Notes under the pieces: generated by a model
Database searches by the model: none
Seen by the model: the letters and a program-made list of their open reading frames with translations, nothing else
Told to the model about the DNA's origin: nothing
Made by a program: the position numbers and the translations under genes
Source of the DNA: Gracilibacillus lacisalsi DSM 19029
GTDB taxonomy: Bacteria > Bacillota > Bacilli > Bacillales > Amphibacillaceae
NCBI RefSeq assembly: GCF_000377765.1
Contig: NZ_KB898670.1
Location: 62,001 to 126,000 of the forward strand
Direction: 5' to 3'
Length of the DNA stretch: 64,000 nucleotides
Shown here: positions 15,631 to 24,979 of the stretch, piece after piece
Layout: every line of letters begins with the position of its first letter
Position numbering within the stretch: position 1 is the stretch's first letter

Positions 15631-16932
15631 ATGGAACAATATGATCTTATCGGAATAGGGATTGGCCCCTATAATCTTGGACTCGCAACGTTAACAGCAG
15701 AAAAAACAAATCTGAAAACAATCTTTTTTGATCAAAATGGGCAATTCGCCTGGCATCCTGGTATGCTTATTGAAGGTACTGATTTACAGGTTTCCTTTTT
15801 GGCAGACCTTGTAACATTCGCGAACCCTACTAGTAAGTATACGTTCTTAAATTATTTGCATGAACAAAATCGCCTATATAAATTTTTCTTTTTTCATAAA
15901 TTTGAAATGCCTCGCGCTGAATATGCTGCCTATTTAAAATGGGTAGTCGACCACATGTCAAATTGCCACTTTAAATCTCAAGTAAAAGATGTCATCGACC
16001 ATGGTGATCATTACGAAGTAGTTGTCAACCATTGGGGTGAACAAAAAGAACGTTCCTACTTCACAAAACATGTCACACTAGGTACGGGTGGCACACCTAT
16101 GATTCCATTCGAATTAGATAATATTGGCTCTGAACATGTCCACCATTCCAGTCAATATTTATACCATAAAAAACGAACCGTTCAAGCGAAGCATATTACC
16201 GTTGTTGGATCAGGACAAAGTGCTGCAGAAATTTTCTTCGACTTGTTAAAGCTACAGGAGCATTTCGATTATCATCTATTCTGGTACACGAGATCTCCTG
16301 GATTCTTACAGCTTGATAACAGTAAATTAGGACAAGAAGTTTTTACGCCGGATTATGTGGACTACTTTCATGAATTACCATACCAAGAAAGAAAGGATTC
16401 ATTGGAACTCCTTGGCCAGTTACGAAAAGGGATTGACCAGGAAACATTACATAGAATTCATGAACTGCTCTACCATCGTTCTATTGAAAATAAAAAGCTG
16501 CCTGTAACGATTCAACCTTTAACAGAGATACAGAAAGTAGTAAAAAATGGATCGCTCTTAAAAGTCGAAGCTAAACAATGGCAGAAAGGCGAGGATGTTA
16601 CTTTTGAAACAGAGAAAGTGATACTGGCTACTGGGTATAGGCCAAACATTCCGGACTGGTTTTACCAACGTTTTGAAAACAACATTGAATGGGAAGATGA
16701 CAAACGCTTTAAAGTAGATAATAATTTTAAGCTTGTCTTTAAACACGGGCAAAGAGAGCATCACTTTTACACCTTAACGAATTTGGAACAATCACATGGA
16801 ACAGGAGCGACTAATTTAGGATTGGCAGTAGATCGCAATATCCAAATTATTAATGAAATTGCCGGAGAAATCGTTTATGAACAACAAAGAGATACGATTT
16901 TTACCCAGTTTGATTCGGATGATAGCAAATAA
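15631..16932 (+). CDS. Lysine/ornithine N-monooxygenase family protein (IucD/SidA type)
   Basis: A 433-residue flavoprotein. The FAD motif GIGIGPYNLGLA is at residues 8-19, the substrate loop has WHPGMLIEGTDLQVSFLADLVT, the NADPH motif is VVGSGQSAAEIF and the ATGY motif is LATGYRPNIP. Such enzymes hydroxylate the side-chain amine of lysine or ornithine for hydroxamate siderophores. No siderophore synthetase or transporter is near, so its product may feed a pathway encoded elsewhere. An AAAAGGGG site precedes the ATG and a terminator follows. Confidence 0.88.
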   Translation: MEQYDLIGIGIGPYNLGLATLTAEKTNLKTIFFDQNGQFAWHPGMLIEGTDLQVSFLADLVTFANPTSKYTFLNYLHEQNRLYKFFFFHKFEMPRAEYAAYLKWVVDHMSNCHFKSQVKDVIDHGDHYEVVVNHWGEQKERSYFTKHVTLGTGGTPMIPFELDNIGSEHVHHSSQYLYHKKRTVQAKHITVVGSGQSAAEIFFDLLKLQEHFDYHLFWYTRSPGFLQLDNSKLGQEVFTPDYVDYFHELPYQERKDSLELLGQLRKGIDQETLHRIHELLYHRSIENKKLPVTIQPLTEIQKVVKNGSLLKVEAKQWQKGEDVTFETEKVILATGYRPNIPDWFYQRFENNIEWEDDKRFKVDNNFKLVFKHGQREHHFYTLTNLEQSHGTGATNLGLAVDRNIQIINEIAGEIVYEQQRDTIFTQFDSDDSK

Positions 16933-16949
16933 TATGACAATGAATTTTG

Positions 16950-16983
16950 AAACGCTTGGAAATTAGTCCAAGCGTTTTATTTT
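16950..16983. terminator. Intrinsic terminator
   Basis: AAACGCTTGGA pairs with TCCAAGCGTTT around a 6-base loop, followed by TATTTTT. It ends the N-monooxygenase transcript. Confidence 0.85.
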
Positions 16984-16999
16984 TACCTGCATTATTTAA

Positions 17000-17605
17000 T
17001 TAGAGCTGTATCGATTTTATATTCAATAATCCCTTATCAACTGATGTCTCTATATAACCGACCATCTGATTAAACGTAAATACATTTAGTTCATCATTTA
17101 TAACTTCCCTATCATATTCCATATCGCCTAATAGATAGGGAATAAAATCTTCGACATCCTTGGATTTAACCTCTTGCAAATCAATGATAGCATCATTAAA
17201 TTTGAGCATATTTCTCACTTCATTTGTAAGACCATAGTATTCTAACAATTTGCCATTTAGTAATCTGAAATCGTGATGATATAGATTCAACATATCTTTA
17301 TTAGCATCGATTCTGTTTTTCAACCAAGGCAGGTAGAAGCCTTTCAACCACAAATCATCTGCAATTAAATGTGTAAAATAACCTAATATATAATGGCTTT
17401 TTACTTTCGATCTATATTTATGTAAAAATCCTTGATAATCAATGTTTCTTGAATATTCAACTTTACCGGTATAGAAATGTGATATGTCTTTAGGTGAAAC
17501 AGCATCTGGAGCAATTCCTCCAAGTAAAAAAGGGGTTCTTTTTTCTATCGACAGACATTCTGCAATACTATTAGCAATAATCAAGTGCATGATTCTTGAG
17601 CCCAT
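17000..17605 (-). CDS. Zinc-dependent phospholipase C-like family protein
   Basis: A 201-residue protein. The start at ATG 17603-17605 has GAGGAGGG 8 bases upstream. The longer frame's first Met lacks a site. Visible are SRIMHLIIANSIAE, LLGGIAPDAV, SHFYTG and ILGYFTHLIADDLW, whose His and Asp residues fit the metal ligands of the bacterial zinc-dependent phospholipase C-like family. It has no signal peptide, so it is probably intracellular and its substrate is unknown. It follows a HAD phosphatase gene and may be cotranscribed with it. Confidence 0.7.
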   Translation of the reverse strand: MGSRIMHLIIANSIAECLSIEKRTPFLLGGIAPDAVSPKDISHFYTGKVEYSRNIDYQGFLHKYRSKVKSHYILGYFTHLIADDLWLKGFYLPWLKNRIDANKDMLNLYHHDFRLLNGKLLEYYGLTNEVRNMLKFNDAIIDLQEVKSKDVEDFIPYLLGDMEYDREVINDELNVFTFNQMVGYIETSVDKGLLNIKSIQL

Positions 17606-17625
17606 TGTTTTTCCCTCCTCTTCAA

Positions 17626-18303
17626 TCATCTCTCACTAACGATCTTTGTTAACTCTACAAGACTATGTATTACTTTTACACTTGAAGTAGTTTTGTGACT
17701 TATTCTGTTTAGCCATACCCCAATCATTCCTGCTTGTTTACTACCTATTGCATCTGTTTCCAATCTATCTCCTACATAATAACTTTTATGAACGTGAGCA
17801 TTTGCTAGTAGACATGCTTTTTGAAAAATAATTGGATTAGGCTTAGCAACACCTATTTCACTTGAGGTAATGATATGTTCAAAATAATGCTTAAACGCTA
17901 AATTCTCTAATTTTTCAATTTGTTGCTGATAATCACCATTGCTAATAATCCCAAGTCGAATCCCTTTTTGTTTTAACGATTTTAAGCAAGGGATTACATC
18001 TTCAAAAGCAGACCAATTTTTTTTATACAACGCTACATAATAGTTGAATAGATTATCTGCTTGTTGGTCATTTAAATGATGACCGAACAAGTCTTTTATA
18101 CGCATTCTTCTCTGTTCCTGAAATGTTACTTCACCTGATAAAAATTTCTCGAAATACTTTTTGGATAATGCAAACCATAAATCAACAAAATCCTTTTCGC
18201 TACACGCTAGCTCATCGCTATTTTTTTTATAGAAATCGATCGCTGCCAATCTTTCCGCTTTGTCGTGGTCAAGTAGTGTTGCATCAATATCGAAGAATAT
18301 CAT
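17626..18303 (-). CDS. HAD-superfamily phosphatase (YjjG-like)
   Basis: A 225-residue HAD hydrolase. Motif I is FDIDATLLDHD (Asp5, Asp7), motif II is IISNGD, the motif III lysine is in GVAKPNP and motif IV is VGDRLETDA. The alpha-helical cap between motifs I and II fits the YjjG/YfnB group, which dephosphorylates nucleoside monophosphates including abnormal pyrimidines. The substrate is not set by sequence. Confidence 0.85.
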   Translation of the reverse strand: MIFFDIDATLLDHDKAERLAAIDFYKKNSDELACSEKDFVDLWFALSKKYFEKFLSGEVTFQEQRRMRIKDLFGHHLNDQQADNLFNYYVALYKKNWSAFEDVIPCLKSLKQKGIRLGIISNGDYQQQIEKLENLAFKHYFEHIITSSEIGVAKPNPIIFQKACLLANAHVHKSYYVGDRLETDAIGSKQAGMIGVWLNRISHKTTSSVKVIHSLVELTKIVSER

Positions 18304-18432
18304 TTAAACTTTCCTCCACGGTTAAATATAAATATGTTCAAAGTGGTATACTCTTTTTTCGTAAACAAGTATATTAATTGTTCTCTAAGCTATTTGTAAT
18401 AGCCTTGCTCCCTAGGCAGACAAATCTTCAAA

Positions 18433-19209
18433 TTATTTAATTGCTTTCCAAATTGTCCATCTATCCTTTTCGGTTATGATTTCGTTATTTGGCAAGGATT
18501 GATCTAAATGATTTATTAACACATTTAGTTCATCATCATCTAATTCGTGTAAAATACTTCTACCAGTTCTTTGACGTAAATCATTTAGTAACGGTTCTTT
18601 GTTATCATATACTTTTCTTGTTTCCCACAACTTAACTTCTTCAATTTCCCTAAAGCCATTATCCTTTAAGGTTTCCATTACAAATTGGCTATTGTATCGA
18701 CGATTATTCTCTTGCTCAATCAATTTTGGAAAAAGTTCAAAAAAATAACCTCTGATGTTGTTGTCTGTACCTTCTAACAAACAATCTTCAGGAGTACGAT
18801 CTTGAATAAGGAAATATCCATTTTCCTTCAAAACTCTGAATGCTTCTTGAAAGCAAGAGTGTAATTCTTTAATATGATGTATTAATGCTCTTTCTAACAA
18901 TAAATGATAATTATTACTATCTAATCCCGTTTCCAAGGCATTTCCGTGTTTAAATAATATGTTTTTATATTCTTTACAGTTTTCCATTGCGCCTTCAAGA
19001 ATAGTTTCGGAAAAATCGACACCAGTAACGTCTTCAACACCCATGTCAGAAAGTGCCTTTGAATAAATTCCCCCACCACATCCAATATCTAAAGCCTTCG
19101 ATATATTCTTGATAGGTACGAGGTCTTTTATTACTTCATTCCATGAGTTATCAGCAATTCGAGTTGTGTAAGACAAACGACTTTTTTTACTATGGAAATC
19201 AATTCCCAT
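18433..19209 (-). CDS. Class I SAM-dependent methyltransferase
   Basis: A 258-residue methyltransferase. The SAM-binding motif LDIGCGGGIYSKAL (40-53) is followed by DVTGVDFSE, HGNALETG and the post-motif ERALIHHI. It resembles small-molecule methyltransferases, and no acceptor can be named. The neighbours are unrelated small enzymes. A weak GATGAGGGATG site precedes the ATG. Confidence 0.8.
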   Translation of the reverse strand: MGIDFHSKKSRLSYTTRIADNSWNEVIKDLVPIKNISKALDIGCGGGIYSKALSDMGVEDVTGVDFSETILEGAMENCKEYKNILFKHGNALETGLDSNNYHLLLERALIHHIKELHSCFQEAFRVLKENGYFLIQDRTPEDCLLEGTDNNIRGYFFELFPKLIEQENNRRYNSQFVMETLKDNGFREIEEVKLWETRKVYDNKEPLLNDLRQRTGRSILHELDDDELNVLINHLDQSLPNNEIITEKDRWTIWKAIK

Positions 19210-19240
19210 TCTACATCCCTCATCTCTGTTCTAAAGGCTT

Positions 19241-19468
19241 TTAAATATATTGCAGTAAACACAAGAAAACTATTGGTCTAAGCTTGTTATAAACAACATC
19301 ATTATTCCAAAATCTCTTTAAATCTTCATCATAAGCTGACGGAAGATGATGATAAACCCACCATTTAGGCATATCATGTATTGCTATATTATGTAATTTA
19401 TGAATGCCCCCTTCAACTCTATATTGATTTTTGTCGTACTTTTTGACAATTTGAGTAAATAGTTCCTT
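19241..19468 (-). pseudogene. Gene remnant, C-terminal fragment without a start
   Basis: An open frame of 75 codons on the reverse strand has protein-like composition, including EGGIHKLHNIAIHDMPKWW and HHLPSAYDEDLKRFWNND. It begins right after an in-frame TGA. No ATG, GTG or TTG lies upstream of the internal Met. A second frame starts ATG at 19472 and could join it by a single-base shift near 19440. It is probably the decayed 3' end of a gene. I do not recognise the family. Confidence 0.5.
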
Positions 19469-19506
19469 TCATTCTCTAACCTATCTATCTTCCTGTTAGA
19501 GTATCA

Positions 19507-20040
19507 TTAATTTTTAAGATAATCCAAGACCATATCAACTCTTTCAGACAAAGTATAATCTCCTTCGATCCTTAAAATTGGACAAGTTAAATCTTCCATC
19601 CAATGTTCATGTAAGGTTTTACTTCTAACATCCATACCGCCATTATCATATAGAGAAGCCCATTTTAAGAACGTGTTCGATTGCTCGTATTTGCTACCAC
19701 CCGCTAATATCTCCTTTCCATACCTTTGAAATTCTCTTTGTCGCAACCTTTCCATTCTAATATCTGAAGGAATCCATAGAAATATAACCAGATCAAAACA
19801 ATCTTTAAAGGTATCTCCCCAACCACAAACTGCTCCGGATAAAATCCAGTTTTCATTTTGCGATGAATCCTTTATAAGCATTTTTCTTCTTTCTGGAACT
19901 TGTCTTTGTTCTGTAAATTTGGTTATCCAAAAATAATCATCTGTATCAAGATGTTTATGCGGTAAAGCTTCTGACAATGTAGCACCAAGTGTTGAAGTTC
20001 CAGCACCAGCTGCTCCCATTATATGAATTTTCCTGTACAA
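19507..20040 (-). CDS. Adenylate-kinase-like P-loop protein with unusual Walker A
   Basis: A 177-residue NMP-kinase-fold protein. The phosphate loop is GAAGAGTST (9-17), where the Walker A lysine position is Thr. The LDTDDYFW segment and RMERLRQREFQRYG lid-like helix follow. Proteins annotated as AAA-family or adenylate-kinase-like in bacilli share this GxxGxGTTT form. Loss of the lysine makes ordinary kinase chemistry doubtful, so a nucleotide-binding or altered kinase role is possible. It is monogenic, with an AGGAG site upstream. Confidence 0.72.
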   Translation of the reverse strand: MYRKIHIMGAAGAGTSTLGATLSEALPHKHLDTDDYFWITKFTEQRQVPERRKMLIKDSSQNENWILSGAVCGWGDTFKDCFDLVIFLWIPSDIRMERLRQREFQRYGKEILAGGSKYEQSNTFLKWASLYDNGGMDVRSKTLHEHWMEDLTCPILRIEGDYTLSERVDMVLDYLKN

Positions 20041-20111
20041 TTTTTCTCCTCCTGTATGACGATCTTCATATATTATTATCAGCTAATTCTAAATAAGGAC
20101 AGATAACTTAA

Positions 20112-21146
20112 TTAACCGTTTACAATTATGATTTCATGTTCTATTTCTTTCATAATATCGTATGCCCCTTCCGACTTATTCGAGCAGACTACAAGCTTAT
20201 AAGCACTTTCTGGATAAAAGGCAGAATGAAAACTAACACCTGGATCATACCCCATAACGTGATACTTGTTAATATTGTCATGATTTCTTTCAATCCAGAC
20301 ACCGTATCCATAGTAACTATTCTGCTCATCTTTATTCACATGAGGTGTAAACAGTTTTTTCGTGTATTCCTCAGCTAAAAGTTGATTACCTATTAGTGCA
20401 TCCCATAACTTAATCATATCTTTCACTGTAGTGTATGCTCCTCCGTCAGATCCACCTTTTACTGGAAGCGAATAAATATTTGTCTTCCAACTACCATCCG
20501 GGAAGTCCATATACCCTAGCGCTGTGTTTTGTGGTAAAGCATCAAATTCAAAATATCCTGATTGATTCATCCCTGTTTTGTTAAAAATATGTTCTTGAAT
20601 ATAATCTGAAAAGCGAAGGTTGCTTGCCTGTTCAACTATTAAACCGAGTAAAATATATCCTGCATTGTTGTAATGAAATCTCTCCCCAACTTGTAGTTTC
20701 ATAGCATTTTGTTGAAATAATGGCAAAAAATCCTCTAACCTTCTGATCGTGTACATCGGGTATTTAATCCATAATTCTTCAAAATCATCCATTACCTCTT
20801 CATCAAAATAGTCAGGTATTCCAGAAGTATGCGTTAGTAGATGATGAATGGAAATAGATTGATCGAAATGAGGAAGCGAGATGTCCAGACAGTCTTGTAA
20901 CTTGGATTCAAACGATAGCTTACCTCTTTCAACTAGTTGACAAATAGCTATCGACGTAAACAGCTTACAACCTGAAGCAATACCAAATCTAGTATCTACT
21001 TTATTCTCAAGATGCTCTGAACGATTTGCAAAACCATAACTCTTCTCCACCACAATATTATTAGGATTTTGCACAATAACGGTTCCCGAAAAATCAATCT
21101 TTTCCATAGCAGCTTTAATACGTTTGACAACATTTGCTTCCAGCAT
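20112..21146 (-). CDS. Serine hydrolase of the beta-lactamase/class C family
   Basis: A 344-residue protein with SGCK (Ser58-Lys61, the SxxK nucleophile), a YNNAGY motif in the YxN position, HTSGIPDYF and a C-terminal GYDPGVSFHSAFYP region. There is no signal peptide, which argues against a resistance beta-lactamase. An esterase or D-aminopeptidase-like activity is more likely. The gene stands alone in the accessory stretch. Confidence 0.85.
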   Translation of the reverse strand: MLEANVVKRIKAAMEKIDFSGTVIVQNPNNIVVEKSYGFANRSEHLENKVDTRFGIASGCKLFTSIAICQLVERGKLSFESKLQDCLDISLPHFDQSISIHHLLTHTSGIPDYFDEEVMDDFEELWIKYPMYTIRRLEDFLPLFQQNAMKLQVGERFHYNNAGYILLGLIVEQASNLRFSDYIQEHIFNKTGMNQSGYFEFDALPQNTALGYMDFPDGSWKTNIYSLPVKGGSDGGAYTTVKDMIKLWDALIGNQLLAEEYTKKLFTPHVNKDEQNSYYGYGVWIERNHDNINKYHVMGYDPGVSFHSAFYPESAYKLVVCSNKSEGAYDIMKEIEHEIIIVNG

Positions 21147-21343
21147 AAATTTGTTCCCTTCTATTTAGTTTTCCGCAAAGAGTCGTGCTGGCTCTATAGC
21201 TTACCACTTTAATACTAACATAATATTCCAAAAAAGATGACATTTTTGGAATATTGATTAAGTGTTTGAAAATAAGAATATTTTCCTGCCTTTGTAGTAA
21301 ATTGTTGTAGTGTAGCTTTAATAAATGTTTAATCAAAAACAGA

Positions 21344-21388
21344 GAAAGCATCCATTTTAAATAAAAACTAATCAAAATGGATGCTTTC
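21344..21388. terminator. Long hairpin in the gene-free stretch 21147-21458
   Basis: GAAAGCATCCATTTT pairs perfectly with AAAATGGATGCTTTC around a 15-base loop. A TTTCT run follows on the plus strand, and AGAG/CTCT-type bases follow on the other. Apart from this and AT-rich sequence, the stretch holds nothing I can call. Confidence 0.6.
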
Positions 21389-21458
21389 TTTCTATAGTGT
21401 TTTTATATTTGAACCTTTTCCATTACACTCACGCATTTATGTTAGAAATTATAATTTT

Positions 21459-22028
21459 CTAAACAAATATTTGATTGAGAACTACTTTTAATCCAGTTAT
21501 GATATTTACAGAAATTGTGTCATCTTTCGTAAAGACTCCTTGAAATTTATATTGATCGCCTACTAATAGATGTATTTCTACAGATTCGTTTACCGGATCA
21601 ACAAGCCAGTACTCTTTTATCCCCGCTTTTTCATAAAGATGATATTTCTTCCAGCGATCTAACTTTACAGAGGACGGTGAAAGGATTTCGATAATCATAT
21701 CTGGTGATCCATTACAACCTTTGTCATCAAGTTTTTCCTGATCACATACTATCGATAAATCCGGTTGAACAACATTATTTATATCATCATCGTTTTTATT
21801 ATCTACAAACAGGCGTACATCAAAAGGCGCGAAAAATACTTCACATTCCCTTTCTCGCAAGAAAACAGAAAAAGCTGTAGATAATTCCCTCAGAACCTCT
21901 TGATGCCTTCTAGAAGGAGCAGGAGACATATTGAAAATCTCCCCATCAATTAACTCGACCCTTTCACCATCATTCCAGGTTCGATAATCAGCATACGTAT
22001 ATTTCCCATTTTCGTTTGGAATGGCCAT
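21459..22028 (-). CDS. Uma2-family (DUF820) PD-(D/E)xK nuclease-like protein
   Basis: A 189-residue protein with the Uma2 pattern: YTYADYRTWNDGERVELIDGE, then SPAPSRRHQEV, VQPDLSIVCD, SPDMIIEILSPSS and the KYHLYEKAGIKEYWLVDP segment. The Asp, Glu and Lys spacing matches the restriction-endonuclease-like fold. The family is abundant in cyanobacteria, sporadic in bacilli and of unknown biological role. Its presence here supports an accessory origin for this stretch. Confidence 0.9.
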   Translation of the reverse strand: MAIPNENGKYTYADYRTWNDGERVELIDGEIFNMSPAPSRRHQEVLRELSTAFSVFLRERECEVFFAPFDVRLFVDNKNDDDINNVVQPDLSIVCDQEKLDDKGCNGSPDMIIEILSPSSVKLDRWKKYHLYEKAGIKEYWLVDPVNESVEIHLLVGDQYKFQGVFTKDDTISVNIITGLKVVLNQIFV

Positions 22029-22178
22029 TTAAATCATTCCTTTCAACTTATGCTTTTAGAATATAATACCATAAACGAAAACATTACACAGCTAACCTTC
22101 AATTTATCATTTAGTCATTTGAAGGTATAAGCTTTCTAGAAGTAAAATCATGACCTTGAAACAACTTTTCCTTTGTAG

Positions 22179-22970
22179 CTACGAAATTACGTTAAACGAG
22201 TGTAAATACTTCTCCATTTCCATTCTTGTTTTATGAAAGTACTTATTCTGGTGCTTACCATAGTTAAAAAAACCATGTTCCATACCTTCAAAAGTTTTGA
22301 AGGTAATATCATTTCCTTTATCTCTCATTTGTGTAATAAAATCTAGATTTTGAGCATAAAAATCGTCAGCTGTACCACAAATCCATAGTGTACGAGGTAA
22401 ACATTTTTTCATATTATGAATAGGTGAAAGTTTAGTAGCATTTTCGAGTAATTGAGGGTATCGTCTTCTCATGATATCCACTCCATCCATTCCAGCAGCA
22501 AATATGATTAACAAATTGGGAATATGGTCGATACTTTGATTACTATATTCAGGTTCATCATTGAAGTCTTTAAACATAATGGAAGAGATAGTAACATATC
22601 CACCTGCAGATGAACCACATACAACTATTTTGTTCGGATCAACGCCTAACTCTGAAGAATTTCTCCTTACCCATCTAATGGCTGACTTTACATCAGTTAT
22701 TGCTTGGGTAGGTAAGAAATCTTTATCAGAGCCATTTCGATAGTCAACACATATGGCAACCATACCCTTAGAAGCAAAATAATTTGCTTGATGTTGGAAT
22801 TGTACGGGAGATTTAGTATTCTTCTTAAAACTACCTCCATTAAAAAATAAAATTGCTGGCCTGTCTGTTTGCTTTACCTCTGGCTCAAAAATGAACAATT
22901 TTAATTTTCTATCCTCTATCACCTTATAAGTTCTTTCAGATACGGGGAAATCAAACTTAAGTTTACTCAT
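22179..22970 (-). CDS. Alpha/beta-hydrolase, acetyl-esterase type
   Basis: A 263-residue cytoplasmic hydrolase of the HSL-like group. The oxyanion region is FFNGGSF (HGGG variant, without the His). The nucleophile elbow is GSSAGG (Ser121), the acid is in GTADDF and the catalytic His is in GMEHGFF. It likely cleaves short-chain esters. The gene is isolated. Confidence 0.82.
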   Translation of the reverse strand: MSKLKFDFPVSERTYKVIEDRKLKLFIFEPEVKQTDRPAILFFNGGSFKKNTKSPVQFQHQANYFASKGMVAICVDYRNGSDKDFLPTQAITDVKSAIRWVRRNSSELGVDPNKIVVCGSSAGGYVTISSIMFKDFNDEPEYSNQSIDHIPNLLIIFAAGMDGVDIMRRRYPQLLENATKLSPIHNMKKCLPRTLWICGTADDFYAQNLDFITQMRDKGNDITFKTFEGMEHGFFNYGKHQNKYFHKTRMEMEKYLHSFNVIS

Positions 22971-23039
22971 CGCCCAACCACCTTGAAGTTTAGAATCATA
23001 TTAGTTAATTCTCTATGTATCTCTGATTATCCTGCTAAA

Positions 23040-23594
23040 CTATTTTGAAATCCGATCTTTTTTGTGATAAGCAAATGATGAGGATATTGCGTTAGCATTA
23101 AGCGCTACTTGGACGATTTGTTTTTCTCCATTTTTCTCAAAGACTTTATATTTCTGCATCCCTATTCTCTCTGCTACTCTTTGGGACGGTATATTCTTCA
23201 TGGTGGTGTATGAAAAGACCTTTGAATAATGTAGAACTTCAAATGCGTATTCCTTACAAGCAGTTGCAGCTTCTGTTGCATATCCTTTATTCCAGTAGTT
23301 TTTGAGAATATGAAAGCCAATCTCAGGTACTGTTTCATCTGCAATATTTTGCATTGTGATGCCACAATCACCAATGAATGTATCATCATCTTTTAAGACA
23401 ACTGCCCATAACCCGTGATTATATTTTTGGTAATTTTCGATATTCCACTGGATCCACTTTTCTACTTTTTTGATATTAAATGGTTCAGGATAGTATTGCA
23501 TCGCTTCTGGATCAGAAAGAACCTTTGATAATTTTTCTGTATCCTCCAGTTTTAATTCTCTTAAATATAGTCTTTCAGTTTCCATTATTTTCAC
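23040..23594 (-). CDS. GNAT acetyltransferase (RimJ/RimL-like)
   Basis: A protein of about 184 residues with METERLYLRELKLEDTEKL at the start, GDCGI, ETVPEIGFHILKNYWNKGYATEAA (the acetyl-CoA loop) and a C-terminal ASQRVAERIGM-like segment (SQRVAERIGMQKYK). It acetylates an amine of an unknown substrate. The longest frame begins at GTG 23603, which overlaps its own AGAAGG site. GTG 23594 is 8 bases from that site and is a better start. Confidence 0.85.
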   Translation of the reverse strand: MKIMETERLYLRELKLEDTEKLSKVLSDPEAMQYYPEPFNIKKVEKWIQWNIENYQKYNHGLWAVVLKDDDTFIGDCGITMQNIADETVPEIGFHILKNYWNKGYATEAATACKEYAFEVLHYSKVFSYTTMKNIPSQRVAERIGMQKYKVFEKNGEKQIVQVALNANAISSSFAYHKKDRISK

Positions 23595-23726
23595 TAATTT
23601 CACCTTCTTTATAATGAACCTTTCTTCTCTAATATTACCCTAATATTCAAAACCAATTAATGGATACATAACAAAAAAAGAGCGATCCATTTGCTGACCG
23701 CATAGTATTGTTCATGTGCTGTTGTA

Positions 23727-24335
23727 TTATAAGGTATCTGGAAGGTGATTTTTGTACATTTCGATAACATTTGGAGATGCTTGTAAAGTAGTTATTGTTT
23801 TGTGGTTAGGCTTCGTAAAAATAATTGGATAATCTTTTTCACCGAATTCTTCTTGAACGGAGAATGCTAATTTTTCTTCTTCTAAAGAAAATTCTGCTTG
23901 TACTCCTGGTTTATTTCCCCGAGCGTCTACCCTTATCCAACGATTTACCGAACTGAGAAAAACGCCATTTAATGCATGTAATGAGTAACCCTTTTCTGGT
24001 GTGTCAAAGATCATTAACTTTTGATAACAGAATCCGGCAGGGATCCCTTCGGCACGTAATATCGCTGCTAACAAATTAGCTTTTGCATAACATATACCTT
24101 CTTTAACTCTTAACACATCTGAAGCTTGACAGGTTACGATTGAGCCTTGAATATCCCAAGAATGAGATATTTTATCTCTTACAAATTCAAAAGCTGTTTT
24201 CACCTTTTCGATTTCAGTCTGCTCATCGTAGAATAAATCATTTTTCTTACTTTGAATGATGGAATGTGAATAATTAACAACTTCCAGCTCTTTGAGATAC
24301 TCTGCCATGTTGTATGATTCTGGTATCAGTTTCAT
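23727..24335 (-). CDS. Transglutaminase-like cysteine protease-fold protein
   Basis: A 202-residue protein with the Cys-His-Asp triad of the transglutaminase core: Cys82 in KEGICYAKANLLAAILRAEGIPAG, His120 in SLHALNGVF and Asp137 in RVDARG. There is no signal peptide or membrane helix. Family members act as proteases or amidases. The substrate is unknown, and the triad looks intact. Confidence 0.85.
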   Translation of the reverse strand: MKLIPESYNMAEYLKELEVVNYSHSIIQSKKNDLFYDEQTEIEKVKTAFEFVRDKISHSWDIQGSIVTCQASDVLRVKEGICYAKANLLAAILRAEGIPAGFCYQKLMIFDTPEKGYSLHALNGVFLSSVNRWIRVDARGNKPGVQAEFSLEEEKLAFSVQEEFGEKDYPIIFTKPNHKTITTLQASPNVIEMYKNHLPDTL

Positions 24336-24398
24336 TCTCTCATCCCCTTTGTGTATAATTATACAAAATAGAGAATATTAATACAATAACTAATCAAA

Positions 24399-24872
24399 TT
24401 ATCCTAAGTATTTTTTAAATAACACTCTACCTTGATCAGAACCATCATAACTGGTGTGAACTGGTACACCACCCACTTCACTATCGCCTTCTTCTATTTC
24501 AAACCCCATTTTTTTGTGATAAGCAATCGAAACTTTATTCACTGGGGAGGTGACAGCACGAACAATATTTCTATCATGTTTTTGAACCACATGAAAAAAC
24601 TCCTTATAAAGTTGTTTTCCTATCCCATATTTTCGAAAATCAGGGTGAACACCGACGAAATGAATATATGCTTCATTAGCATAAGATTGGGACAAAAAGC
24701 CAATTAAAAAACCAATGATTTCGCTATCCTTCTCAGCGATAAAACTTGTATTATTGAAATGGACGAAAAATAATTTTGGCAACATATCAGACATTTGTCT
24801 ACCACCCCACCAATCATTGATTAGGGGAGATATATTATTATAATCTGAACTTTTCACTAAACGAATTTCCAT
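24399..24872 (-). CDS. GNAT acetyltransferase
   Basis: A 157-residue acetyltransferase. It has MEIRLVKSSDYNNISPLINDWWGGR at the start, an IGFLIGFLSQSY strand, and the acetyl-CoA loop VGVHPDFRKYGIGKQLYKEF. The end, NKVSIAYHKKMGFEIEEGD, is the usual last GNAT element. The substrate is unknown. Confidence 0.87.
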   Translation of the reverse strand: MEIRLVKSSDYNNISPLINDWWGGRQMSDMLPKLFFVHFNNTSFIAEKDSEIIGFLIGFLSQSYANEAYIHFVGVHPDFRKYGIGKQLYKEFFHVVQKHDRNIVRAVTSPVNKVSIAYHKKMGFEIEEGDSEVGGVPVHTSYDGSDQGRVLFKKYLG

Positions 24873-24979
24873 AACTTTTTACACTCCTAGTTAATCTAGT
24901 TTCAATCTATTGTAAAATAAAGGGAGAATAACTTAAAGGATATCTGCTTGATTCCAAGATATTAACAAAGGAGAAGCCT

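Noticed and set aside
20112-21146. Antibiotic-resistance beta-lactamase
   Set aside because: There is no signal peptide, and the family includes many cytoplasmic esterases and peptidases.
21115-21375. 86-residue minus-strand ORF before the beta-lactamase-like gene
   Set aside because: It overlaps the true gene start in another frame and covers the hairpin at 21344. The composition is not protein-like.
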